Shown: piece by piece, positions 32,778-40,825 of the stretch | Layout of the letters: every line of letters starts with the position of its first letter | Position numbering within the stretch: position 1 is the stretch's first letter | Assembly: GCF_028596025.1 (NCBI RefSeq) | Contig: NZ_CP117167.1 | Coordinates: forward strand, 682,001 to 746,000 | Source of the DNA: Mucilaginibacter jinjuensis | GTDB lineage: Bacteria > Bacteroidota > Bacteroidia > Sphingobacteriales > Sphingobacteriaceae | Direction of reading: 5' to 3' | Length of the DNA stretch: 64,000 nucleotides | The notes under the pieces: model-generated | Seen by the model: only the letters and a program-made list of their open reading frames with translations | The model's database searches: none | What the model was told of the DNA's origin: nothing | Position numbers and translations under genes: made by a program

Positions 32778-33344
32778 GTGGAAGATATCCTGAGAAATCA
32801 AATAGAAAAGATTGTAAAGCTAACAGACGAGGAGTTTCAATTTGTATTGTCGCATTTTTCAACCAAAACCTTCAGGAAGCATCAGTATGTTTTACAAGCG
32901 GGCAACCCTGCCCCTAATGACCATTTTGTTGTAAAAGGGTTACTTAAGTCGTTTTATTTGGACGAAACAGGCAAAACCCATATTCTGCAATTTGCGATGG
33001 AAGACTGGTGGATCTCCGATCCGCAAGCTTATCACAACGCACTTACTGCAACCTTGAATATTGATTGTCTTGAAGATACGCAGGTTTATATAATTTCTTT
33101 GGATAACCGGGAGAAACTTTGTGCCGAATCCCGCAAAATGGAATACTTCTTCAGGAAAAAGACACAGGCCGGATACATTGCCTTGCAAAAGCGCATTCAA
33201 TCATTAATGACCTTAAGCGCCAAAGAGCGGTACGATCAATTTATCCAGCTATATCCCCAACTTTCACAACGCCTCCCAAAATCGCTGATCGCTTCTTACT
33301 TAGGTATTTCGAGAGAAACATTAAGTCGTATGTCTGATCATTGA
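32778..33344 (+). CDS. Crp/Fnr-family transcription regulator
   Basis: The protein has 188 residues and starts with GTG (MEDILRNQIEKIVKLTDEEF); no ATG is suitably placed. The cyclic-nucleotide-binding-like beta-roll covers about 25-115 (FAMEDWWISDPQAYHN), with the helix-turn-helix at the very C-terminus (IASYLGISRETLSRMSDH). It shares WWISD and SYLGISRETLSR with the regulator at 13457, so the two are paralogues. The tail is a few residues shorter. An SDR gene follows 98 bases downstream and may be a target. Confidence 0.9.
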   Translation: MEDILRNQIEKIVKLTDEEFQFVLSHFSTKTFRKHQYVLQAGNPAPNDHFVVKGLLKSFYLDETGKTHILQFAMEDWWISDPQAYHNALTATLNIDCLEDTQVYIISLDNREKLCAESRKMEYFFRKKTQAGYIALQKRIQSLMTLSAKERYDQFIQLYPQLSQRLPKSLIASYLGISRETLSRMSDH

Positions 33345-33442
33345 TGTGATCTACCGCACATGCATTTTGTGAGGTATGTCCTGTGTTGTCAGTTATGCGT
33401 TAGCCAATTTTGCATTGTCAAAAAAATCTAACGAATAACATC

Positions 33443-34516
33443 ATGAATCAAATAGCATTAGTAGTTGGGGCAAGCGGCATAGCAGGCAGTAACCTGGCCG
33501 AAAAACTAATCTCGAAAGGCTGGGCCACCTACGGTTTAGCCCGTAACCCAAATCAAGAAATTAAAGACCTTCAACCAATAGCTGCAGATCTGTTAAGTGT
33601 CGATAGCCTGAAATCTGCACTGGCTGGTATATCTCCAACGCATGTTTATATTACCAGCTGGATGCGCAACGATACCGAAGCAGAAAACATTAGGGTAAAC
33701 AGCCTGATGGTGCGTAACCTGTTGGATGTATTGTCTGCCAAAAAATCAGTTCAGCACGTTGCATTGGTTACCGGTTTAAAACATTATCTCGGCCCGTTTG
33801 AAGCTTACGCCCAGGAAGGCTTTTTACCCGAAACACCCGTGCGTGAAGAGCATCCGAGACTGGATATCGAAAACTTTTATTACGCCCAGGAAGATGAAGT
33901 GTATGCTGCCGCAGCCCGCGATGGTTTTACGTGGAGCATCCACAGGCCACATACCGTTATTGGTAAAGCTGTAGGCAATATGATGAATTTGGGTACAACC
34001 TTGGCCGTGTATGCTACCATTTGTAAAGAAACCGGCCGGCCGTTTATTTGGCCGGGTTCGGCAGCGCAGTGGAATGGCCTTTCGGATGTTACCGATGCAC
34101 GGGTATTAGCGGAACAATTGATTTGGGCATCGACTACAGATACTGCCCGAAATGAAGCCTTTAACATTGTAAATGGCGATGTGTTTCGTTGGAGTTGGTT
34201 GTGGAAGCAAATAGCAGCCTATTTTGGAATAGAGGTAAAAGGCTTTGACGGCACCATACATCCGCTGGAGGAAGAGATTGCTAACGATGCTGCATTGTGG
34301 CAGCAAATAGCAGAAAAATATAATCTGAAAGAGAAAGATTTGAACCGCCTGGCATCTGCATGGCATACCGATTTGGATTTAGGCCGACCAATTGAGGTAA
34401 TGACTGATATGTCGAAAAGCCGGAAACTCGGATTTAATGTTTTCCAGAAAACTGATGAATCATTCTACGATCTGTTTGAACAATTACGTAATGAGCGATT
34501 GATACCATCTTATTAA
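33443..34516 (+). CDS. NAD(P)-dependent SDR of the PRISE/progesterone-5beta-reductase-like group
   Basis: The protein has 357 residues, starting at 33443 (MNQIALVVGASGIAGSNLAE). The cofactor motif GASGIAGSN and the segment GLARNPN are followed by VTGLKHYLGPFEAY and FYYAQEDEVYAAA, which fit the PRISE group (plant-type iridoid synthase/enone reductases), in which the Tyr of this segment is catalytic. The reaction would be reduction of an enone with NADPH; the natural substrate in bacteria is unknown. A terminator follows. Confidence 0.88.
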   Translation: MNQIALVVGASGIAGSNLAEKLISKGWATYGLARNPNQEIKDLQPIAADLLSVDSLKSALAGISPTHVYITSWMRNDTEAENIRVNSLMVRNLLDVLSAKKSVQHVALVTGLKHYLGPFEAYAQEGFLPETPVREEHPRLDIENFYYAQEDEVYAAAARDGFTWSIHRPHTVIGKAVGNMMNLGTTLAVYATICKETGRPFIWPGSAAQWNGLSDVTDARVLAEQLIWASTTDTARNEAFNIVNGDVFRWSWLWKQIAAYFGIEVKGFDGTIHPLEEEIANDAALWQQIAEKYNLKEKDLNRLASAWHTDLDLGRPIEVMTDMSKSRKLGFNVFQKTDESFYDLFEQLRNERLIPSY

Positions 34517-34540
34517 ATTTTATCAGTGATATTGATACAT

Positions 34541-34566
34541 ATAGCCCCGCATTTGCGGGGCTATAT
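34541..34566. terminator. Terminator between the SDR gene and the DUF4440 pseudogene
   Basis: A perfect 10-bp stem ATAGCCCCGC/GCGGGGCTAT with a 4-base loop lies between two convergent genes. T residues after it are few (TATATTT). Confidence 0.75.
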
Positions 34567-34593
34567 ATTTGGAGTTAATTTTTCTCTGGCAAA

Positions 34594-35076
34594 TTATTTA
34601 ATCCCTTTCTCCAGTTTCGCATTTTGCCCTGCCTGGATAAGCCACACGCCATCTATTCTGGTTAACACAATCATCCTGCGAAACTCAAATGTTTCACCGG
34701 GGTAGCGGGCATCATCCGTTAAGCCAGTCCGCACATGTGCAATGGCAACATCGGGTTTCAGGTATTGTATATCTTCTACCGCACGGGTATAATAGTGGCT
34801 TGGTTTAAAGTAGGTGTTGTGCGTGGTACGATAATGATCTTCAATATCCTGCCTGCCAATATAATAGGCACCAAACCAGTTTACCTAGGTTGCATCAATT
34901 CGGTAGTTGGCAGCAAGCGCTTTTGGGTCATGGCGGTTCCAGGCATCTTCGTAGTTTTTAACCAGTTGGCGGATAGCCCGGTTTTCTTTGGCGGTATCAA
35001 TTTGTTGTGCTTTTATACTTAAGGAAGCAACACTTAACAATACGGTGCAAAAAAATAATATTAGCGTATTTTTCAT
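34594..35076 (-). pseudogene. SnoaL/DUF4440-like secreted protein gene broken by one nonsense codon
   Basis: On the minus strand ATG 35076 opens a signal peptide (MKNTLILFFCTVLLSVASLS ... KAQ), then AIRQLVKNYEDAWNRHDPKA, a typical SnoaL/DUF4440 start. TAG at 34885-34887 stops it after 63 residues. Past the stop, the same frame continues without a shift as VNWFGAYYIGRQDIEDHYRT and ends in VWLIQAGQNAKLEKGIK at 34594, giving the usual full length of about 160. The context DAT-stop-VNWFG fits a lost Trp (TGG to TAG), since DATWVN is common in the family. One base change would restore it, so a sequencing error or recent inactivation are both possible. Confidence 0.8.
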
Positions 35077-35215
35077 GATAATAGTTGATGGCGATAACTA
35101 AAAATAAAGTTTATTTCCTTAAATATCAATTTATTGCAGTTTTAGGCCGATTCTGATTTTAACCTCTCGTTAATTCAGAGTCAACTTATGTCAGTATCCG
35201 CTTATTAATAAATTA

Positions 35216-35245
35216 TTGATCTTCTGAATCAATAAGATACCTTTG
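35216..35245 (+). promoter_or_regulatory. Putative promoter of the SDR gene (TTG-N19-TACCTTTG)
   Basis: TTG at 35216-35218 and TACCTTTG at 35238-35245 are 19 bases apart, a good fit to the Bacteroidota consensus. The coding start is about 100 bases further, so the mRNA would have a leader of roughly 98 bases. Confidence 0.55.
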
Positions 35246-35350
35246 TTTTTAGAAAGTTTTGAGTAATTTTCGCCATAATTTCAATCTGTAACCAATGTAA
35301 CTTGGCAAGGCTCAGTTAATTAGTAAAATGGGCCTGTATTAACGATATAT

Positions 35351-36160
35351 ATGAAAAAAGTAATTCTTGTAACCGGCGCATCGTCTGGTTTAGGGCTGGC
35401 TACGGCCAATGGTTTAACCAGCGAAGGCCATATTGTTTATGGTGCAAGCCGTAACATTGACAAAGTAAGCGGTGCAAACTTTAACCGTTTGCAGATGGAT
35501 GTTACCGATGATGCTTCTGTAAAAGCAGCAATCGATCAAATTATCCAGAAAGAAGGCCGCATTGATGTGCTGGTTAACAACGCAGGTAACGGTATTACCG
35601 GCCCGCTTTATGCCACGCCGGTTGATGCTGCGAAGAAACAATTTGAGGTTAACTTTTTCGGTGTAGTGCGTGTAAGCAGTGCCGTATTGCCGGGTATGAT
35701 CGAGAAAAAATCGGGCTTAATCATCAACATTGGTTCACTGGCAGGTTTATTCGGATTGCCTTACCAGGGTTTATACAGTGCATCTAAATTTGCTATCGAA
35801 GGTTATTCGCAAAGCTTACGTATGGAGCTCCAAAACACAGGTGTTAAAGTATCTGTAGTAAACCCAGGCGACTTTAAAACTGACTTTACCGCAAGCCGCG
35901 AAAAGTTGCCATTCACCTTACCAAACGAGCAATTGAAAGCCGAATTTGAAGCCGCCGTTGCCAGCATGGAAAAAGATGAAAGCATTGGTGCCGATCCATC
36001 TAAACTGGCTGCACAGATCTCTAAGATCATCAACAAATCAAAACCGGCGCATAATTACCTTGTTGGTGCATTAGGCCAAACCATTGTACCTACATTGAAA
36101 GCCATATTGCCGGGTTCGATATTTGTGAAGTTGATGAACGATCATTACGGGATAAAGTAG
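35351..36160 (+). CDS. Classical short-chain dehydrogenase/reductase
   Basis: The protein has 269 residues. Motifs in order are TGASSGLGLATANGL (cofactor), NNAGNG, IGSLAGLFGLPYQGLYSASK with the catalytic Ser and Tyr-x-x-x-Lys, and NPGDFKTDF. These mark a classical SDR of the NADP-preferring kind (GASRN after the second strand). Substrate unknown. No partner gene lies close by. Confidence 0.93.
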   Translation: MKKVILVTGASSGLGLATANGLTSEGHIVYGASRNIDKVSGANFNRLQMDVTDDASVKAAIDQIIQKEGRIDVLVNNAGNGITGPLYATPVDAAKKQFEVNFFGVVRVSSAVLPGMIEKKSGLIINIGSLAGLFGLPYQGLYSASKFAIEGYSQSLRMELQNTGVKVSVVNPGDFKTDFTASREKLPFTLPNEQLKAEFEAAVASMEKDESIGADPSKLAAQISKIINKSKPAHNYLVGALGQTIVPTLKAILPGSIFVKLMNDHYGIK

Positions 36161-36162
36161 TT

Positions 36163-36267
36163 ATTGGTTATTAAGTTATTAGTTGATTGAGTGATTAGTT
36201 GATTAGGTTATTACTTCTAATTTAGAAAGATAACTCAATCAACTACTCACATAATCAACCATTCACT
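36163..36267. repeat. Imperfect inverted repeat, dispersed family B (copy 2)
   Basis: The left arm (TTAGTTGATTGAGTGATTAG, from about 36179) is an imperfect complement of the right arm at 36232-36267 (AACTCAATCAACTACTCAC...). The right arm matches 8886-8919. It fills the gap between the SDR and MFS genes. Confidence 0.55.
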
Positions 36268-36274
36268 CCCCTCC

Positions 36275-37591
36275 ATGCAAGCTAAAAACGATAAAAAGAC
36301 CATCTGGGCCTGGGCTATGTTCGATTGGGCAAACCAGTCGTACAATATGGTGATCACCTCAACTATATTCCCTGCGTATTACGTGGCTATTACAGCCAAT
36401 AAGCAAACGGGTGATATGGTATCTTTCTTTGGGCACCAGTATGTTAATACGGTGCTGTCTAACTATATCCTGGGTTTATCATACCTCATTATTGTAGTTC
36501 TACTTCCTATTTTAACTTCTATTGCCGACTACAAAGGGCACAAAAAATTGTACATGCAATTGTTTACCTGGCTTGGTAGTCTGGCTTGTGCGGGACTATT
36601 CTTTTTCACCATGAAAACTTTTGAGTTCAGCATGATTTGTTTCGGTTTGGCTTCAATTGGTTATTGCGGCGGCTTTGTATTTTATAACTCCTACCTGCCC
36701 CAGATTGCCACGCTCGATCAGCAGGATGCCGTGAGTGCCAAAGGTTTTATTTATGGTTTTGCCGGCAGCATCGTGGTGCAGGTACTGTGCTTTGTGTTCG
36801 TGCTTTCGCCCGCTACTTTTGGTATTACTGATGATGTTGCCGCGCGTTTGTCATTCCTTATTGTAGGTATATGGTGGATAGGCTTTTCGCTCATCCCATT
36901 CTACCTTTTACCCAAAGGGCAACCCAATGCCGGCTCACATACCGACAGTGTTTTAACCGGAGGTTTTAAGGAACTGGCCAAGGTTTGGAAAAAGGTAAAA
37001 CAACTGCCATTATTGAAAAGATTCTTGCCTGCCTTTTTCTTCTACTCAGTAGGGGTACAAACCATCCTGCTGGTGGCTGCCAATTTCGGTGCCAAAGAAT
37101 TAAAGATGCCGGAAGAAAACCTCATCGCCATTATCCTAATTATCCAGGTGGTGGCTATTATTGGCGCGGCTATTACGGCTAAAATGTCAGCTAAATATGG
37201 TAATACGCCTGTACTAGCAACTATAGTTGGTATCTGGTGCCTTATCTGCGCTGCGGTTTATTTTGTGGCTAATGCACAACAATTTTATGTAGCCGCAGTG
37301 ATAGTAGGTTTGGTAATGGGCGGGGTGCAATCTTTGTCGCGGTCAACCTATTCTAAATTTATTCCACAGAATATACCTGATACAGCTTCTTACTTCAGTT
37401 TTTATGATGTAACCGAAAAGCTGTCGATCGTTGTCGGACTATTTACCTTCGGTTTCGTAGAGGCTGTAACCCATAAAATGCGTGATTCGGCGTTAGTGCT
37501 CGATTGTTTTTTTGTGATCGGGTTATTACTGCTGTTATCATTGGTAGCTATGCAGGCTAAGGCAAAATCGGCAGAAACAGCTGTGGCATAA
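36275..37591 (+). CDS. MFS transporter, UMF1/Atg22-like
   Basis: The protein has 438 residues with about 12 membrane helices. The start (WAWAMFDWANQSYNMVITST) and the central segment PQIATLDQQDAVSAKGFIYG are typical of UMF1/Atg22-like permeases, in which DWANSAY is the hallmark. The fungal relatives export amino acids from the vacuole; bacterial substrates are unknown. A terminator follows at 37613. Confidence 0.92.
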   Translation: MQAKNDKKTIWAWAMFDWANQSYNMVITSTIFPAYYVAITANKQTGDMVSFFGHQYVNTVLSNYILGLSYLIIVVLLPILTSIADYKGHKKLYMQLFTWLGSLACAGLFFFTMKTFEFSMICFGLASIGYCGGFVFYNSYLPQIATLDQQDAVSAKGFIYGFAGSIVVQVLCFVFVLSPATFGITDDVAARLSFLIVGIWWIGFSLIPFYLLPKGQPNAGSHTDSVLTGGFKELAKVWKKVKQLPLLKRFLPAFFFYSVGVQTILLVAANFGAKELKMPEENLIAIILIIQVVAIIGAAITAKMSAKYGNTPVLATIVGIWCLICAAVYFVANAQQFYVAAVIVGLVMGGVQSLSRSTYSKFIPQNIPDTASYFSFYDVTEKLSIVVGLFTFGFVEAVTHKMRDSALVLDCFFVIGLLLLLSLVAMQAKAKSAETAVA

Positions 37592-37612
37592 TCAAAAAAT
37601 TTATTAAATAAT

Positions 37613-37647
37613 AAAAAGCCATCGGTATAATTCCGGTGGCTTTTTGT
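37613..37647 (+). terminator. Terminator of the UMF1-type MFS gene
   Basis: The stem AAAAAGCCA-CGG pairs with CCG-TGGCTTTTT around an AT loop, followed by further T residues. Confidence 0.75.
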
Positions 37648-37795
37648 TTTAAATGGCTTAGAATGACAATAATAAACCTTTAGGTAATTAATTGTTAATC
37701 AGGTTTAAAAATTATTTTTTGCTGGATATATTTAAAATCTTTTGCAGATTTATGTTATAAACCAACATCATTTTCACAATTAAACCTTATTAATC

Positions 37796-39085
37796 ATGCT
37801 TCTCAGCTTAATTCCCATTAATGTGCGGTTAATCTTCGCACTATCTATGTTGTCCAACATCCCGGCAGCAACCACCGGTAACAGTGAACAAATTGTAAAA
37901 TATGCTAAACCCAAAATTCAGCAAGCGCTTGCCTCGGCACCAAGTGTTGATAGTGTGCAGTTAAGCGGCTGGCAACTGGTTTGGGGGCCGGCTGTTATTG
38001 CCAAACCCGGTTCTAAACAAGTGGATAAAGAACTGGTTGCCTCTAATGCCATGAGCATATTTAAGAATGGAAATACTTATGTTATTGGCATACAGGCCAC
38101 CAATTCCAACAGTACTTACGATTGGCTGGTTGAAGACGGTAACGTACGCGCAACCGTACCATGGAACGTACTTAGCCCGGCAACCAAAGCCCCGGCTACT
38201 GCCGTGGTATCAAAAGGTACCAGTATCGGTTTAAATACCCTGCTTGATTCTCTTCAGGATGATTCATCGCATTTATCGGCGGTTCAATATCTGCAAGGGC
38301 AGAAACTGAATCAACAATCAGGTGCGCAGGTTATTGTGACCGGACATAGCCTTGGAGGCGCTTTATCACCGTCATTGGCTTTATACCTTAAAGATAATCC
38401 GGCAGCCTGGAACGCAGGCAATACAGCTGTATATTGCCTTTCAACAGCCGGCCCCACTCCTGGCAATGGCGATTTTGCGACTTATTATAATGCACAGCTT
38501 CAAAACAACACGCAAAGGATCTGGAATGATCTGGACGTTGTACCGCGCGCCTGGGTGCAAAGTTTACTTACCCAGGTTCAAAGCAATGTTTTAGCAAAAG
38601 GGGGGCTTTACAGTGCCGCAGGTGCCAGTATTGTAGGCGATTCGGTTTATTGCTCGCCTTACAAAAAAGGTGCTTATTGCGGTTCACTGGCTACATTTAA
38701 TCCTTTAGGAACACCCCTTGATGTGGATGCCCTTATTGAAGGAGCCAAAAAGTGGAGCGGCGATAAATACATGCATATATGCGGTAACGGCCTCTCATTT
38801 CATGGTGTGCAGAATGGGCCTTATATTGATGTTATAGTAGGGGCTAAAGGATACCCAAAAGGCATTGGGCTTTTTATGCAGCAAATGGCACAACAGCATG
38901 TAATAGTATATAATTTTTACTTTAACATAATGCCTATACACGAGTATGTGCGTACAATGGTTGAAAAGGATCCTAAGAGTGTTGTGAACAGAAACTTCAA
39001 TAACAAACAGTCAGAAGATGCTTCTGCCATAACAAGCTTTCCGGAATTGCTGGGCAGGATGTCTCAGTATGCCTGGGCCTGGTAA
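37796..39085 (+). CDS. Lipase (class 3)-like alpha/beta hydrolase
   Basis: The protein has 429 residues. The nucleophile elbow VIVTGHSLGGALSPSLALYL places Ser185 in GHSLGG, as in class-3 lipases, followed by an Asp region (WNDLDVVPRAW) that fits the triad. The N-terminus is hydrophobic (MLLSLIPINVRLIFALSMLS) and could act as a weak signal or anchor. Four Cys residues cluster around 265-290. The substrate, presumably an acylglycerol or ester, is unproven. It has its own terminator. Confidence 0.8.
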   Translation: MLLSLIPINVRLIFALSMLSNIPAATTGNSEQIVKYAKPKIQQALASAPSVDSVQLSGWQLVWGPAVIAKPGSKQVDKELVASNAMSIFKNGNTYVIGIQATNSNSTYDWLVEDGNVRATVPWNVLSPATKAPATAVVSKGTSIGLNTLLDSLQDDSSHLSAVQYLQGQKLNQQSGAQVIVTGHSLGGALSPSLALYLKDNPAAWNAGNTAVYCLSTAGPTPGNGDFATYYNAQLQNNTQRIWNDLDVVPRAWVQSLLTQVQSNVLAKGGLYSAAGASIVGDSVYCSPYKKGAYCGSLATFNPLGTPLDVDALIEGAKKWSGDKYMHICGNGLSFHGVQNGPYIDVIVGAKGYPKGIGLFMQQMAQQHVIVYNFYFNIMPIHEYVRTMVEKDPKSVVNRNFNNKQSEDASAITSFPELLGRMSQYAWAW

Positions 39086-39104
39086 ATAGAACCGCAGAAT
39101 ATTT

Positions 39105-39139
39105 AAAAGCGGATAGCCAAAGGGTTATCCGCTTTTTTT
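39105..39139 (+). terminator. Terminator of the lipase gene
   Basis: AAAAGCGGATA pairs with TATCCGCTTTT around a short loop, followed by T residues. Confidence 0.85.
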
Positions 39140-39248
39140 ATGCATTATTCATAATTGTAATTGGTTGAAGTAGAGCTGACTATTTATTTAAACGAAAAAT
39201 GTTGTAAGGAATGGAAATTCAGTGCGACAAACCGGGAAAATATATAAA

Positions 39249-40556
39249 ATGAACTACTTGAAAAACAACAAAAGTGTGGCAGTAATCGCCCTGCTGTCAT
39301 TAGCATTTGCAGCTTGCAAAAAGGATAACAATAATAATTCAACGGCGCCATCTACCAAGTCAACCATTACGGTAGAGAATGTGCTTAACTCACAACCATT
39401 GGTAGAGTCGGGCACGTTTCAGGGCACAGGCTCGCCAGCTTTGATTCAACCCGGTCAATCAACCACTATTCAGTTCTCGGCAGCGAAGGGCGAAGCCATT
39501 TCATTTGCCACCATGTACGGCTGGTCTAACGATTTATTCTTTGCACCCGCCAACCCGGGTATCCTGGTTTATGATGCCAATGGCAACCCTATCGAAGGTG
39601 ATGTTTCTGCCCAGGTAAAACTTTGGGATAACGGCACGCGCATTAACCAGGCACCCGGCGCTAATGTTAACCACCCTGGTGTAGCAGACAGCAAACCTAT
39701 AACCGAAGTAAAAGGAACCGATGCACAGGGCAACAGCTATCTGCCGGCATCATCATTGGTTAAGGCAACCTTAAAATACAATGGTAATTCTGTATTTACA
39801 TTAACGCTGCAAAATACATCTGGCAATACGGCAAACCCAACGCCATTAAGCCCTGGTGTTTGGGCTGTATCGTACATTGTGGGTGGTACTTTACAAAACC
39901 CGGCCCCATTGTATACCAGCGGACAAGTTACGGCTAACGGCCTTACCGGTATTGCGGAAATGGGCGATAACACCCAACTGAGCGCTTATGTAAAAGGCAT
40001 AACCGGCATCTTCACACCGCTATCACCTATATTGGTGGTGGTTTATAATGGCGTTGATAACCCTATTTATAAAGTTGGCGAAAACGATCGTGGCCAGGGT
40101 TTAAAACCATTGGCACAACAAGGTAATGCAGATACTTTAGCTGCATATTTAAAAGGAAAACCGGGTATAAAGGCAGTTTACGTATTACCTGCCCCAACCA
40201 CCAAAGTATTATTGCCGGTAATTGGCGCGCAAGCGGGCGGCATTGTTTCGCAGGACATCACAGTTTCGAGCGGCGACCGATTGGCCATTGCTACAATGTA
40301 CGGTTTCTCTAACGACTGGTTTTTCGCTTCAGCCGATAATGGTGTTGATGCTACCACCAAGGGGGACATATCATCAACCATTAAATTATATGATGATGGT
40401 ACGGCTATTAACCAGTTCCCGGGTGCGGGTATAACCCAGTTTAATTTGGCAGGTACGCCACTTAAAACAAGCCAGCCTATTGCGGTTGTGCCTAACCCTA
40501 ATCCGTTTACTACGCTACCCGATATCAGCAAGATAATTAAGGTAACCATTAAATAA
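39249..40556 (+). CDS. Spondin-domain lipoprotein (two repeats)
   Basis: The protein has 435 residues. The start at 39249 (MNYLKNNKSVAVIALLSLAF) gives a lipobox (AFAAC) followed by a KKDNNNN linker, so it is a lipoprotein. Two copies of a spondin_N-like unit are visible: TMYGWSNDLFFAPANPG with VKLWDNGTRINQAPG, and TMYGFSNDWFFASADNG with IKLYDDGTAINQFPG. The conserved Asp-rich motifs may hold a cation. Bacterial spondin-domain proteins are uncharacterised. A terminator follows. Confidence 0.82.
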   Translation: MNYLKNNKSVAVIALLSLAFAACKKDNNNNSTAPSTKSTITVENVLNSQPLVESGTFQGTGSPALIQPGQSTTIQFSAAKGEAISFATMYGWSNDLFFAPANPGILVYDANGNPIEGDVSAQVKLWDNGTRINQAPGANVNHPGVADSKPITEVKGTDAQGNSYLPASSLVKATLKYNGNSVFTLTLQNTSGNTANPTPLSPGVWAVSYIVGGTLQNPAPLYTSGQVTANGLTGIAEMGDNTQLSAYVKGITGIFTPLSPILVVVYNGVDNPIYKVGENDRGQGLKPLAQQGNADTLAAYLKGKPGIKAVYVLPAPTTKVLLPVIGAQAGGIVSQDITVSSGDRLAIATMYGFSNDWFFASADNGVDATTKGDISSTIKLYDDGTAINQFPGAGITQFNLAGTPLKTSQPIAVVPNPNPFTTLPDISKIIKVTIK

Positions 40557-40575
40557 TTGTAATACTTTTTTGAAG

Positions 40576-40609
40576 CGGCCCCAGGTTAATGTATCCGGGG
40601 CCGTTTTTT
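40576..40609 (+). terminator. Terminator of the spondin-domain gene
   Basis: A 7-bp stem CGGCCCC/GGGGCCG is followed by a run of T. Confidence 0.85.
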
Positions 40610-40825
40610 ATGTCAAAATTTAAGGTCAATTAACTCAACCTTTCTAATTTGTTTGCGTAAAAGTTAATAGTGTGCATTAAGCGAAAGTTTTAAATAATAT
40701 ATAAATATCCTAAATCTGTTTACTGCCACGATAACGTAATTACGTGCGATTGGAGCATCGTAATAGCCAATTATGTATATAATTTACTTATTTTTATAAT
40801 TTGCTATATTTCCCCTATATATTAA

